DNA from: VRUE01 sp044867645
GTDB taxonomy: Bacteria > Actinomycetota > Thermoleophilia > Solirubrobacterales > 70-9
DNA length: 64,000 bases
Reading direction: 5' to 3'
NCBI GenBank assembly: GCA_044867645.1
Contig: JBIOVI010000045.1
Coordinates: forward strand, 13,676-77,675
In this document: in pieces, positions 1-9,326 of the stretch
Layout: each line of letters opens with the position of its first letter
Position numbering within the stretch: position 1 is the stretch's first letter
Program-made: the position numbers and the translations under genes
Notes under the pieces: generated by a model
Databases searched by the model: none
Told to the model about the DNA's origin: nothing
What the model saw: the letters and a program-made list of their open reading frames with translations, nothing else

Positions 1-1
1 G

Positions 2-364
2 GTCAAGTTTCTGCTCAACTTCAACGAGAGTCAGTTCAACATCCAGGTGCGGGCCCGCGATTACTACAGCTTCTTCTCGATGACGATGCTCGCCGGGGGC
101 ATCATCTTCCAGTTGCCGCTGGCGATCCTTGCGGTTACCCGGCTCGGCATAGTCAGCGTGGCTCAGCTCAGCGCCAACCGGCGCTACGCATACCTGGCGA
201 TCGCCGTGCTCGCCGCGGCGCTCCCCGGAGTCGACCCAATCTCGATGCTGATCGAGATGGTGCCTCTACTTGCTCTGTACGAGTTGAGTATCTTGCTTGC
301 GCGGGCTTTCGACAAGTCGAAGTCAGCGGGAGGCATAGCCAAACCCTCAACGCAGGAGAGATGA
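2..364 (+). CDS. tatC: TatC, Sec-independent translocase subunit (5' partial)
   Basis: The gene enters from the left edge and about 120 C-terminal codons are visible. TatC is the polytopic membrane subunit that recognises twin-arginine signal peptides and exports folded proteins. The visible part carries family landmarks: an FNFNES-type loop, YYSFFSMTMLAGGIIFQLP leading a membrane helix, and a last helix pair ending in LLALYELSILLAR. Reading frame 2 is open to the window edge, so the internal GTG at 47 is not the true start. The usual TPPD-like turn reads LPGVDP here, a mild variation. The next gene begins 7 bases after the stop and may be co-transcribed. Confidence 0.9.
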   Translation, partial: VKFLLNFNESQFNIQVRARDYYSFFSMTMLAGGIIFQLPLAILAVTRLGIVSVAQLSANRRYAYLAIAVLAAALPGVDPISMLIEMVPLLALYELSILLARAFDKSKSAGGIAKPSTQER

Positions 365-371
365 CGAGCTA

Positions 372-1193
372 ATGGCGTCAAGCGGCGAGCGACGGTTGCT
401 GTTCGACACCCGGGGAAAACGCAGGCACGTGATCCGGGTCGTTTACGCGATCCTCGCTCTCCTGATGGGGGGGAGCCTCTTCTTGGTCGTCGGGCCGGTC
501 AACATCGCCGAACTTCTCGGCAACAATCAAAGCTCGAGCAGCAGCGCCGCCTCCGTCCTTCACGAACAGGCCGAACGAATCGAACGGCGGCTGGCGAAAG
601 ACCCAACTAACGAGGCGCTGCTGCTGTCCGCGACCCGAACCCGGATTGCCGCCGGGAACGCGCAGGTCGAAGTCGGCGGCGAAGGTGAAGCGCCCGTCGT
701 CCCCGAATCCGCCCACAGTGACTTCGAAATGGCCTTGGTGTCATGGAACGGCTATCTGAAGCAGGCCGGCGACGAACCGAGCGCCTCGGCCGCGCAGCTC
801 GTCGCTGGGACTTTCTTCAGGCTGGCGGAATCCGGCTCCAGGAGCCTCGAAGAAATCCAATTGAACGTCCGCAATGCCGTCGTGGCGCAGCGGATCGCCG
901 CGCGACAGCAGCCAACCCTGGGCTCGCTCAGCAGCCTCGCCATCTACGAGTACTTCAGCGGCAACCCCGCCGCGGGCGACAAGGCGGCTAAACGGGCGGC
1001 GGCGGCGGTGCCCTCTAAGACGGAAGCCAAAGGCATAGAAAAACAGCTGGCCGAATACCGCAAACGCGGCTTGCAGTTCGACAAGCAGGTGGAACAGGCC
1101 GCGAAACTGGAACAGAAAGCGGCGCCCAAAGAAGAACTGCAGAACCCCTTCGGCGGCCTGGGCGGCCCGCCGCCCAGCGCCGTCGGCGAATAG
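372..1193 (+). CDS. Membrane-anchored helical-repeat protein, function unknown
   Basis: The 273-residue product is not assigned to a named family. It has a basic N-terminus, one membrane helix at about residues 21-42 (VVYAILALLMGGSLFLVVG), a serine-rich linker (NNQSSSSSAAS), then a long alanine-rich helical part that looks TPR-like (residues about 65-225). It ends in a Gly/Pro-rich tail. The topology suggests an extracytoplasmic or cytoplasmic scaffold held by one anchor. It starts 7 bases after tatC, with AGGAGAG a little far upstream of the ATG, and probably shares its transcript. Similar anchored TPR proteins beside tatC suggest a Tat or envelope role, but that is inference. Confidence 0.75.
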   Translation: MASSGERRLLFDTRGKRRHVIRVVYAILALLMGGSLFLVVGPVNIAELLGNNQSSSSSAASVLHEQAERIERRLAKDPTNEALLLSATRTRIAAGNAQVEVGGEGEAPVVPESAHSDFEMALVSWNGYLKQAGDEPSASAAQLVAGTFFRLAESGSRSLEEIQLNVRNAVVAQRIAARQQPTLGSLSSLAIYEYFSGNPAAGDKAAKRAAAAVPSKTEAKGIEKQLAEYRKRGLQFDKQVEQAAKLEQKAAPKEELQNPFGGLGGPPPSAVGE

Positions 1194-1200
1194 TCGTGAG

Positions 1201-1273
1201 TGGGCCGTGAAGGACTCGAACCTTCAACCTTGAGATTAAGAGTCTCCTGCTCTACCGGTTGAGCTAACGGCCC
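1201..1273 (-). tRNA. tRNA-Lys (anticodon CTT)
   Basis: On the minus strand the 7-bp acceptor stem GGGCCGT/ACGGCCC closes a standard cloverleaf. The D stem is GCTC/GAGC, the anticodon loop is CTCTTAA (anticodon CTT, reading AAG), and the T arm is GAAGG-TTCGAGT-CCTTC. The discriminator base is A and the 3' CCA is not encoded. The outermost pair of the anticodon stem (27-43) is a G-A mismatch. Confidence 0.95.
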
Positions 1274-1315
1274 CGGGGGCGGCAAGTATAGGAAGACGGC
1301 GGCGCCGGGCTCGGC

Positions 1316-2086
1316 TCAGCCGATCGCCTGGCAGGCTTTGAAGACGCTGCCGTAGATGATGTTGCCGTCGGCGAAGGAGAAGTAGCCCTGAGTCTGCAGG
1401 ATGCCATCCGAGCAACGGGCGGAAACATAGCTGCGTTCGCTGCCGCCGGCGCGGTAGTGGCGGCCGATTTTCGCGTCGATGTGGGTCAGCGACCCGACGC
1501 CACCGGCAATCGGCGGGATGTCGAACGAGGTGTGGTAGCCGTAGGTGCCGCCGCCGCGCCGTTCGATCGGAACCACCACGACGTAGGTCTCGAAAACTGG
1601 GAAGGGAGCCTGAGCGTGGGCGATGACGGTTGCATCGCCGTTTTGGCGAGGTCCGTTGAACAGGGTCAGCGGAGAGCTGAAATTGATCCGGCCGAGCGCG
1701 CCCAGGGGAACCGTCGCACCGACCCGCCCGGTGCCGACGATCGCGCCGGCGCAACGATTTCGCGCCTGCTGCGGCGTTGCCGCTTCGAGGCTCGCCGGGG
1801 GGCAGACGCTCAAGCCTGCCGTCGTCAGGTGTCCATCGCGGTCGAAGTCGATCTTTACATGCTGCAGTGGCGGTGGCGCCGAGCCGTCGGTCGTCTTGAT
1901 GTCGCCGTGCCCCTGGAAGCTGATCGGTGCGAAGGCGTGTTTCGGCAGCAGCCGAGGCTCGAACGACCCGTCGGCCTGCAGAACGAGGGTCCCGACCCTG
2001 ACCGTGGCTGCGTCGGCTGAGCCTGCGACCAGCGCCGCGCAGGTCGCGAGCGCCACTCCGATCGTCAATAGTCGCTTCCGTCCCAT
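1316..2086 (-). CDS. Secreted protein, member 1 of a five-paralog family flanking the mce locus
   Basis: The 256-residue product has a clear signal peptide (GRKRLLTIGVALATCAALVAGSADAA) if the ATG at 2086 is used. A GTG at 2101 would add five residues. I do not recognise a named domain. Marks shared with the genes at 2141, 15254, 16184 and 17093 are an N-terminal LPKHAFAPI-type motif, TTDGSAPPPL, a Cys pair around AIVGTG, the sequence SSPLTLFNGP, an IPPIAGGVGS stretch and a late Cys before DG. The predicted content is mostly beta. It is transcribed away from the MMPL/Mce genes and follows member 2 in the same direction after 54 bases. A role at the cell surface with the Mce/MMPL system is inferred from position only. 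Confidence 0.8.
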   Translation of the reverse strand: MGRKRLLTIGVALATCAALVAGSADAATVRVGTLVLQADGSFEPRLLPKHAFAPISFQGHGDIKTTDGSAPPPLQHVKIDFDRDGHLTTAGLSVCPPASLEAATPQQARNRCAGAIVGTGRVGATVPLGALGRINFSSPLTLFNGPRQNGDATVIAHAQAPFPVFETYVVVVPIERRGGGTYGYHTSFDIPPIAGGVGSLTHIDAKIGRHYRAGGSERSYVSARCSDGILQTQGYFSFADGNIIYGSVFKACQAIG

Positions 2087-2140
2087 CCGCACCCCAAACA
2101 CCCGGGTACCGTCAGGGTAGCGCCTACAGCGAAGGACGAT

Positions 2141-2908
2141 CTACTTCTTCGCCTTGCAGGGTTTGAAGATGGTCCCCTGGACGAAACTGCCGTCCTTGAA
2201 GCTGAACTGGGCCTTGGCTTGGAGCCGGCCGTCGGCGCAATGCGCGTTGGCATAACTGAGCCGCTGGCCGCGATACATCCATTCGCGGCCGATCGTCAAG
2301 TGGCCGGAGATCGGCGAGCCGTAGTCATTGGCGATACGCGGGAAGTTGGCGACGGTCTTGAAGCCGTAGCGGCCGTGACTGACCTTCTGGATCTCGATCA
2401 AGATGACGTAGGTCGTCGGCGCCGGGTAATCGAGATGGGCATGGCCGAGGACGGTGGGGTTGCCGTGCTTAACCGGACCGTTGAAGAGGGTCAGCGGGGA
2501 GGAAGCCTCGATTCCCTTCTGTTCGGGCAGCTCCACGAGTGCCGTCCCGAACCCCTTGCCGACGATCGCGTCGTGACAGCTCTGGCGGGCCCGCGCGGTC
2601 GTCGTCGCTACCAGCTTTGCCATCGTGCATTTCTGCAGGCCCCGGGTCTCGACCGCACCGTGCTTGTCGAATTCCAGCACTAGCTGACGTAGCGGTGAGG
2701 GGCGGGTGCCGTCGGTGGTGCTGAACTTCGCGTGGCCGAACAGCTTGATCGGCGCGTTCTCGTGCTTCGGCAGCGTCGTCGGCGAGAAGCCCCCGTCACC
2801 GACGATGACGATGTTGCCGATCCGCAGCTTGAGCGCCTGGGCGGCACCTGCCCCGAGCAGCGTGAAGGCGGCGACCACAACCAGCGTTCTTAACAGAGTC
2901 TTCCGCAT
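2141..2908 (-). CDS. Secreted protein, member 2 of the five-paralog family
   Basis: The 255-residue product begins with a signal peptide (RKTLLRTLVVVAAFTLLGAGAAQA) and keeps every family mark: LPKHENAPIKLFGHAKF, TTDGTRPSPL, a DFDK-like stretch, CTMAKL and later SCHDAIVGKG, SSPLTLFNGP, then PRIANDYGSPISGHLTIG and NAHCADGRL. It ends FKPCKAKK, a Cys followed by basic residues. The start lies only 41 bases from the divergent MMPL start at 2950, so the two probably share a regulatory interval. It is the first gene of a two-gene minus-strand unit with the gene at 1316. The function is unknown. Secretion is well supported and a link to lipid transport is inference. Confidence 0.82.
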   Translation of the reverse strand: MRKTLLRTLVVVAAFTLLGAGAAQALKLRIGNIVIVGDGGFSPTTLPKHENAPIKLFGHAKFSTTDGTRPSPLRQLVLEFDKHGAVETRGLQKCTMAKLVATTTARARQSCHDAIVGKGFGTALVELPEQKGIEASSPLTLFNGPVKHGNPTVLGHAHLDYPAPTTYVILIEIQKVSHGRYGFKTVANFPRIANDYGSPISGHLTIGREWMYRGQRLSYANAHCADGRLQAKAQFSFKDGSFVQGTIFKPCKAKK

Positions 2909-2949
2909 CTTCAGCCCCGTCCGTAGTCCCTGACCGCCAAACTAGCACG

Positions 2950-5900
2950 GTGCGTCTGAGGAGGAGCAGGGGTTGGAGGGGTCGCCCACGCGACCAAAAT
3001 GCTGCTCCGCTCTCGGCCCTGCTGCGTCACCCGCGCCGGGTCCTCGTCGCCGCTTTCGCAGTCCTCGTCGTCCTCGGCGCGCTTGGAACCGGAGTCGAGG
3101 GAAAGCTCAGCCCGACCAGTCTCGAAATTCCCGGCACCCCTTCCTCGCGAGCCAACCAGATGCTGCGCGAGCATTTCGGCGAAAGTGCGCCCTTCGTAAT
3201 CCTCCTTCGAGGGCCGGCTGAGGCGATCGACCGCCAGGGGCCGGAACTGATCCGGGCGCTGCGGCAAAACCCGACCGTGACGACCCTCTCGCCATGGGAC
3301 TTGGGCTCGGTGCAGCGGCTTCGCCCCGATCCGCGCCGCGCGATCGTCATCGCCGACTTCCACGTCGGCATCGACGAGGCGGTCAACGAGACCGTCCCTG
3401 AACTGAACGAGATCCTGGCGACGACTATCAGGCCGCCGGTCAGGCAGACCCAGACGGGCTTTGCGACGCTCTCCCGAGCAATTCAGGACGACTCGATCGA
3501 CGCCACGGAGCGTGGCGAGCTGATCGCCCTACCGATCCTGCTGATCGTCCTGCTGATCGTCTTCCGATCGCCGGTTGCGGCTGCGATACCGCTTGCCTTC
3601 GGCGCCGTCACGGTGATCAGCTCGCGGGGGCTGCTCTCGATCCTCACCAACTGGTTCAGCGTCGACGCCTTTGCCCTCACCGTTTGCACGATGATGGGGT
3701 TGGCGCTCGGGGTCGACTACGCGCTGCTGATGGTCTCTCGCTTCCGGGAAGAGTTAGCCGGCGGCGCCGAGCCGCTCGAGGCCGCGCGGGCGACGCGGCG
3801 CACCGCCGGCCGTACCACCGTCTTTGCGGGGAGCACCCTGATGCTCTCGATGCTGGTGGCGTTCTTCATCGTCCCCGGCTCGCTGCTCGGCTCGCTCGCG
3901 GCGACGCTCGCGCTCGTCGTGGTGCTCAGCGTCCTTGTCGCTGTTGTGGCGGGGCCAGCCGTGCTGATCCTGCTCGGCCCCAACGTCGACCGTTGGCGGA
4001 TCGGGCCGGCGCCGGGCGAAGGACGCTCGCGCTTGATGACCCTGGTCGCCGCCGCCCTCCGCCGCCCCGCCCCGGTTGCCCTCGCGATCGGCGCGATCCT
4101 GCTGTTGCTGGCAGTGCCGGCACTTGCCCTGAAGACGGGACCGCCGAGCCAGACGCAGCTCGCCCACGACGATCCCACCCGGAAAGACTTCGAACTGATC
4201 GAGCGGGCGATCGGTTCCGGCTACGACGCGCCGTTCGTGATCGTCGCCAGCGCGGACCGCGGCACCATTACCGAACCCCGCCGTCTCGCGATCCTAAGTC
4301 GCTGGCAGCACCGGATCGCTGCCCAGCCCGGAGTGCAGACGGTGATCGGACCGGCCCAGGTTTCCCACGCTGTTGCGCCGCTACGGCAAGCGGGGGCTCT
4401 CTTCGCTTCTGGCACGGAAGCTGGGCCGCTGGCCCAGCTGGGGCGGCTGGGTCGCAATCTTGGACGTGCGGCAGCCGGCGTCGCTCAGCTCCGGGCGGGG
4501 GTATCGCAAGCCAGCTACGGTGCCAACCTGCTTGCCGATGGCTCGGGCCGGGCGGAGGATGGGGCGACCCTGCTTGCCATGGGGCTGGCGCGGGCAAGTA
4601 CGGGCAGCGAGCGAGCGGTGGGCGCCCTGCGAATCTTCGCCGACGGTACTCGTCGCTTGGCGGGAGCCCAGCATCGCGCGGCGCTGGCCTCGCTGCAGCT
4701 GAAGTTCTCGCTGCAAAGCCTGCCGACCAATTTGCGGCGCAATGCGCTGATCCGCGCGCGGCATCTGCAGAAATCCCTCAACCAGAAAGCGCACGAGAAG
4801 CTGCCGAGCCTGCAGTCGCCGGCCCAGGAGGCTGACGAACAGCTTCACACCGCCCTCGCACAGCTCGAGGGAATGACCGTCGGCAAGAGCGACCCCAACT
4901 ACGATCCGGCGCTGCAAGCCGTGCGCCGGGCACTGGCGGCGGTCAGCGGCACCGATCCGGCCACCCGCGCTCCCTTCGCGCCCGACTACGCGGGGATGCC
5001 GGCTGAGCTGGCGGCGTTGCAGGCGGGACTTGTCGAAGACGCGGGCGAATCGAAGCAGGTCACCGATTGGCTGGTCTCGGGAATCATCCTCCTGAAGCGG
5101 CTCAGCTCGGGCGCAAAGCAGCTCAACGACGGGCTGCGCAAGCTCGAAGGCGCGGGTAAGAAACTCGCCCATGGCTCGGCCCGCCTCGCGCGCGCCGCCA
5201 CCAGTCTTGGCGGTGGCTTGGCCCGGCTCGGCGCCGGGGCGACGGCGCTGGCGGACGGCATCTCCCGGCTTCGCGGCGGCGCTTCGGTGCTGGGGGAGAA
5301 ACTCGCCGAAGGCTATAGCGCTTCCTATCCACTGCAGTCGGGCTTGAAGCAAGCGACGATCCAGGTGCTCACCAATACGGGGTCTTTGAATCGGCGGGCA
5401 CGCCGTCTTCGCCATGCGGTCCCTGGCCTGTTCGACTCCGGCTACTTCGTCCTCTCCGCCTTGGACGGTGCCCGCCCGCGAGCGCGCGAGCGGGCGGCGA
5501 CCGCGATCGACCTCGAGGGCGGCGGCCAGGCGGCGGCGATCCTGGTGATCTCCCGCTACACGTTCAATTCTCCTGGCTCGATCGCGCTCAACAAGCGCCT
5601 CGAGCGAGACGCGGTCTCGTTGGGACGCGAAGCCGACCTCTCCACCGGAGTCGCCGGTGGCGCCGCCCAGCTCAACGACTACAGTCGCGTCACCCGAGAG
5701 CGGCTCCCCGTCGCCGTGGCCGCGATCACCATCGCCACCTTCCTCGTCCTCGTCCTCGTCCTCCGCGCGCTGCCGCTGGCGGCGATCGCCGTCGGACTGA
5801 ACCTGGCCACCGTAGCCGTCGCTTTCGGCATCCTCACCCTGTTGTTCAACCTGCCCGAGGACTGGCCGCTCGGCGGCCACACCTACGTCGACGCGGTCAG

Positions 5901-6264
5901 CGCGATCGCGATCTTCGGAGTCGTATTCGGCCTCTCGATCGACTATGCGGTCTTTCTGCTGGTGCGGATGCGAGAGCACTATGACCGCGACGGCGACAAT
6001 GCGAAGGCGATCGATTTTGGGCTGGAGAGAACCGCCAGGGTGATAACCGGCGCCGCGGCGATCATGATGGCGGTCTTCATCGCTTTTGTCGGTGCACCGA
6101 TCGCTACGGTCAGCCAGCTCGGCGTCGGCCTGACGGTGGCTGTGCTGCTGGATGCCACCGTGGTTCGCATCGTCTTGTTGCCGGCCCTGATGCTGCTTAT
6201 TGGCGACCGTGTGTGGTGGCTGCCGCGACCGCTGCACCGGGTGCTGCCACGACTCAACGTCTGA
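2950..6264 (+). CDS. MMPL/RND-family transporter
   Basis: The 1104-residue polytopic protein belongs to the MMPL branch of the RND superfamily, which exports lipids or other envelope compounds using the proton gradient. One helix lies at residues 29-50, then a soluble domain, a first helix bundle (about 190-345), a large central domain and a second bundle (about 920-1090). Both bundles hold the GxDY-type signature: GVDYALLMVSRFRE near 255 and SIDYAVFLLVRMRE near 997. The central part (about 480-800) is rich in Ala/Gly/Leu heptads and should form long coiled coils. The start is a GTG 41 bases from a divergent gene, and no other start lies in frame nearby. The mce run begins 69 bases downstream, so joint expression is likely. 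Confidence 0.93.
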   Translation: MRLRRSRGWRGRPRDQNAAPLSALLRHPRRVLVAAFAVLVVLGALGTGVEGKLSPTSLEIPGTPSSRANQMLREHFGESAPFVILLRGPAEAIDRQGPELIRALRQNPTVTTLSPWDLGSVQRLRPDPRRAIVIADFHVGIDEAVNETVPELNEILATTIRPPVRQTQTGFATLSRAIQDDSIDATERGELIALPILLIVLLIVFRSPVAAAIPLAFGAVTVISSRGLLSILTNWFSVDAFALTVCTMMGLALGVDYALLMVSRFREELAGGAEPLEAARATRRTAGRTTVFAGSTLMLSMLVAFFIVPGSLLGSLAATLALVVVLSVLVAVVAGPAVLILLGPNVDRWRIGPAPGEGRSRLMTLVAAALRRPAPVALAIGAILLLLAVPALALKTGPPSQTQLAHDDPTRKDFELIERAIGSGYDAPFVIVASADRGTITEPRRLAILSRWQHRIAAQPGVQTVIGPAQVSHAVAPLRQAGALFASGTEAGPLAQLGRLGRNLGRAAAGVAQLRAGVSQASYGANLLADGSGRAEDGATLLAMGLARASTGSERAVGALRIFADGTRRLAGAQHRAALASLQLKFSLQSLPTNLRRNALIRARHLQKSLNQKAHEKLPSLQSPAQEADEQLHTALAQLEGMTVGKSDPNYDPALQAVRRALAAVSGTDPATRAPFAPDYAGMPAELAALQAGLVEDAGESKQVTDWLVSGIILLKRLSSGAKQLNDGLRKLEGAGKKLAHGSARLARAATSLGGGLARLGAGATALADGISRLRGGASVLGEKLAEGYSASYPLQSGLKQATIQVLTNTGSLNRRARRLRHAVPGLFDSGYFVLSALDGARPRARERAATAIDLEGGGQAAAILVISRYTFNSPGSIALNKRLERDAVSLGREADLSTGVAGGAAQLNDYSRVTRERLPVAVAAITIATFLVLVLVLRALPLAAIAVGLNLATVAVAFGILTLLFNLPEDWPLGGHTYVDAVSAIAIFGVVFGLSIDYAVFLLVRMREHYDRDGDNAKAIDFGLERTARVITGAAAIMMAVFIAFVGAPIATVSQLGVGLTVAVLLDATVVRIVLLPALMLLIGDRVWWLPRPLHRVLPRLNV

Positions 6265-6333
6265 GCACGCGTCATGCGTGGAATGCAGGCGCGTTGACTT
6301 CGAGTTAAGCCAAGTCCCGGCCAAGCGTGCCGA

Positions 6334-7809
6334 GTGGTCGCTCGGATACGATTCGGCAGCTTGTTCCTCCGGTACGGAGGCGGGGGAAACCGCAAGCGAC
6401 GATCCGTGGCTGCCAAACCCTTAGGCGAGGAGAAAGGTCCGGCAAAAGCCCGGGGGGTCACGCCCGCCCGCGCCGCGGTCATCGCTGCCCTCGCGATCGT
6501 CGTTCTCGCCCTTGCAGTTGTGCTCTTCGGTGGCGGTGGCGGCCACAAGTACGACCTGGTGTTCCAGAACGCCAGCCAGCTCGTGCCGGACAACCAGGTG
6601 CTGATCGGCGGCCAGGCGGTCGGTTCGGTGGAAAGCATCAGCCTCACCGACGACAACCTGGCGAAGATCGAGGTCAGCGTCGACCAGCAACTCCACGAGG
6701 GCAGCACCGCCGTGATCCGCGCCACCTCGCTCTCGGGCGTTGCCAATCACTACATCTCGATCAGCCCCGGGCCGAACAGCAACCCGGAGCTCGACGACGG
6801 CGCCACTCTCGGGCTCGGCTCAACCACGACCGAGGTCGATCTCGACCAGTTCTTCAACACCTTCCCCAACCCGGTGCGCCGCGCCCTCGGCGAGTTCATC
6901 CGCGGCAACGCCGAACAGTTCTCGGATCGCGGCAAGGAGGCGAACCAGACCTTCAAGTACTTCGCCCCCGCGCTCAACCGGACCAGCGCCTTCGTAGGTG
7001 AGCTGAATGCCGACCAGAAGCTGTTCGAGCGCTTCATCGTCAGCTCCAGCAAGCTGGCCACGGCGGTCGCCGCGAGGGGGAACGAGCTATCGAGCGCGAT
7101 TTCCAATGCCAGCACGGCGTTCGCCTCGATCGCCAGCCAGAACCGAGCGTTCAGCGAGTCGCTGCAATTGCTGCCCCCGTTCATGCGCCAGAGCAACACC
7201 ACCTTCGTCAATCTGCGCGCCGCCCTCGATGACATCGACCCGCTGATCGAAACCGCCAAGCCCGCGACCAAGAACCTGGCGCCGTTCCTGAGCGAACTGC
7301 GGCCGGTCCTCTCCAAAGCGGTGCCTGTCTTCAAGAACCTCCGTCTCACCGCCAGTCGCAAGGGCTTTGCCAACGACACCGCCGAAGCGCTCGCAGCCCT
7401 GCCGGATGTGCAGCAGCGGGCCTCGAAGGCCTTTCCACACGCCGAGCAGGGGATCGAGGACTTCCAGCCCAACCTCAACTTCGCCCGTGCCTACACGCCA
7501 GACATCTTCAACGGCTTCGGCAAGCTCGGCCAGATCACCGCTTACTACGACGGAAACGGCCATTACGCCCGCACCCAGATCAACTTGAACCTCTTCAGGC
7601 GCAATAGCGGCAATGGCGTCCTGGAACCGATCCCGCCGAGCGAGCAGGCCTCGATCTACGCCGAATCGGCCACGGTCAGGCGTCCTTGCCCCGGCGGCGC
7701 CACCCAGCCCGCGCCGGATGGCTCTAACCCGTTCACCGACCCGCCCTTCGCGGGCTCCAGCGTCAGTCCATCGGAATGCGACCCGGCCGACGCGCCCCCC
7801 GGACCATGA
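6334..7809 (+). CDS. MlaD/Mce domain protein 1 of 6
   Basis: The 491-residue product has an N-terminal membrane helix (AAVIAALAIVVLALAVVLF) followed by an MlaD/Mce domain (YDLVFQNASQLVPDNQVLIG, later GSTAVIRATSLSGVANHYI) and a long helical C-terminal part. Mce proteins form extracytoplasmic hexamers or tubes that move lipids across the envelope. The start is uncertain: GTG at 6334 lacks a clear ribosome site, and GTG at 6406 gives a shorter tail before the helix. This is the first of six consecutive mce genes. Its stop overlaps the next start as ATGA. The MMPL gene ends 69 bases upstream. No permease or ATPase gene lies between them, unlike canonical mycobacterial mce operons. Confidence 0.9.
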   Translation: MVARIRFGSLFLRYGGGGNRKRRSVAAKPLGEEKGPAKARGVTPARAAVIAALAIVVLALAVVLFGGGGGHKYDLVFQNASQLVPDNQVLIGGQAVGSVESISLTDDNLAKIEVSVDQQLHEGSTAVIRATSLSGVANHYISISPGPNSNPELDDGATLGLGSTTTEVDLDQFFNTFPNPVRRALGEFIRGNAEQFSDRGKEANQTFKYFAPALNRTSAFVGELNADQKLFERFIVSSSKLATAVAARGNELSSAISNASTAFASIASQNRAFSESLQLLPPFMRQSNTTFVNLRAALDDIDPLIETAKPATKNLAPFLSELRPVLSKAVPVFKNLRLTASRKGFANDTAEALAALPDVQQRASKAFPHAEQGIEDFQPNLNFARAYTPDIFNGFGKLGQITAYYDGNGHYARTQINLNLFRRNSGNGVLEPIPPSEQASIYAESATVRRPCPGGATQPAPDGSNPFTDPPFAGSSVSPSECDPADAPPGP

Positions 7810-9326
7810 GAAAACTGCTGATAGCAGCCGGCGTGGTGGCGGCGATCGTCGTCCTGGTCGTGCTGCTCAGCGGGGGGGGCAACGGCAACGCCTATGTCGT
7901 CCGCGGGATCTTCGACAGCGGCGGCTTCATGGTCAAGGGCGAGGAAGTGCGGGTCGCGGGGGCGACGGTTGGCGAAATCGAATCGGTCGACGTGACGATG
8001 CCGGGTGAGATCGACAGCTACGAGGACGGAAAGCCCCAAGCAGTGCCTGGCAAAGCGGTGATCGTGATGAAGATCGAAGACCCCGGCTTCCAGGACTTCC
8101 GCCGCGATGCCAGCTGCTTGATCCGTCCGCAGTCGCTGATCGGCGAGAAGTTCGTCGATTGCCGCCCGACTCTCCCTCGCGCCCCGGGTTCGCCCCCACC
8201 TCCCGCACTAAAGAAGATCCCCGACGGAGAACCCGGAGCCGGCCAGTACCTGCTGCCGGTCGAGAACAACAGCACCAGCGTCGACCCGGACCTGATCAAC
8301 AACATCCAGCAGCTCCCTTACGCACAGCGCTTCCGCTTGATCTTCAACGAACTGGGTGCCTCGCTTGCCGGTCGTGGCGAAGACCTCGAAGAGGTCGTCA
8401 AGCGTGCCAACCCGGTACTGCGCGACACCGATCGCCTCTTCGGCATCCTCAGTCAGCAACGCGACCAGCTGGCCCAGCTCGCCTCCGATTCCGAGGAGAT
8501 ACTCGGGCCGTTCTCGCGCGTCCGCACCAGTGTCGCCGGCTTCTTCACCAACGCGGGGGCGGCGGGGCAGGCCAGCTCCGAAAAAGGTGCGGCGTTGGAA
8601 GCGTCGCTGCGCAAATTCCCCGCTTTCCTGCGCGAGCTGAGGCAGACGATGGGGAGTCTCGAAGGCTTCTCCAACGCCGCCGCTCCGGTCTTCGCCGACC
8701 TCGGCAAGGCCGCACCCTCGCTGACCAGCGCCACCCGTGCCCTAACCCCCTTCTCCGCCGCCTCGACCGTTTCGCTGAAGTCGCTGGGCGCGACCGGTGA
8801 GGTGCTGGGTCCGAAGCTGCGCGCCGCCGACCCGATCGTCCGCAAGCTGGGCGATCTTGGCCGCAGCGGCGTCAGTCCAACCACCAACCTGGCCCAGCTC
8901 CTGACCAGCACGCGTAAGACCGGCGGCTTCGACGGTCTCGTCGATCTGATCTACAACAGTGCCGCTACGACGAACGAATTCGATCAGTTCGGCCATTTCG
9001 CTCGTACCCTTCCGGCGCTCACCAACTGCGTCGACTACGTCACCGAACCGACCAGCGGCTGCTCCGCCAACTTCAACGGCCCGTTCGCCCGCTCCACTGC
9101 CTCCGCCTCCGACGCGTTGGAGCTCTACATGCAACTTCAGGAAGAGCTCAACGGCGAAACGGGCGGAACCTCCGCGGATTCGAGCGCCGCCAAGTCGTTT
9201 TCGCCCGCCCCACCGGCGCGGGCTCCCGCCCCGGCGCCCAGTCTCGGCGAAGGCGAAGAGCTCGGCGCCAACGCTAAGCCTTCCACTCCGCAGCGTGCCC
9301 TCCTCGACTACCTCCTGGGCCCATGA
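7806..9326 (+). CDS. MlaD/Mce domain protein 2 of 6
   Basis: The 506-residue product starts at the ATG of an ATGA overlap (MRKLLIAAGVV), not at an upstream GTG. It has one membrane helix (residues about 3-21), then the Mce domain (YVVRGIFDSGGFMVKGEEVR, VAGATVGEIESVDV), with an insertion before SCLIRPQSLIGEKFVDC that places two Cys residues 13 apart. This may be a disulfide. The C-terminal half is a helical coiled-coil region. It ends in a Pro/Ala linker (APPARAPAPAPS) and LLDYLLGP. It is expected to be one subunit of a heterohexameric Mce assembly. Confidence 0.9.
   Translation: MRKLLIAAGVVAAIVVLVVLLSGGGNGNAYVVRGIFDSGGFMVKGEEVRVAGATVGEIESVDVTMPGEIDSYEDGKPQAVPGKAVIVMKIEDPGFQDFRRDASCLIRPQSLIGEKFVDCRPTLPRAPGSPPPPALKKIPDGEPGAGQYLLPVENNSTSVDPDLINNIQQLPYAQRFRLIFNELGASLAGRGEDLEEVVKRANPVLRDTDRLFGILSQQRDQLAQLASDSEEILGPFSRVRTSVAGFFTNAGAAGQASSEKGAALEASLRKFPAFLRELRQTMGSLEGFSNAAAPVFADLGKAAPSLTSATRALTPFSAASTVSLKSLGATGEVLGPKLRAADPIVRKLGDLGRSGVSPTTNLAQLLTSTRKTGGFDGLVDLIYNSAATTNEFDQFGHFARTLPALTNCVDYVTEPTSGCSANFNGPFARSTASASDALELYMQLQEELNGETGGTSADSSAAKSFSPAPPARAPAPAPSLGEGEELGANAKPSTPQRALLDYLLGP

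Noticed and set aside
4381..6324. Long open frame on the minus strand opposite the MMPL gene
   Set aside because: Its composition is Gln/Arg/Asp-rich without motifs and mirrors the codon positions of the MMPL gene. High GC leaves few stop codons in shadow frames.
6265..6333. Terminator between MMPL and the first mce gene
   Set aside because: Only a weak five-base hairpin (CACGC/GCGTG) with no T run is present, so read-through is more likely.
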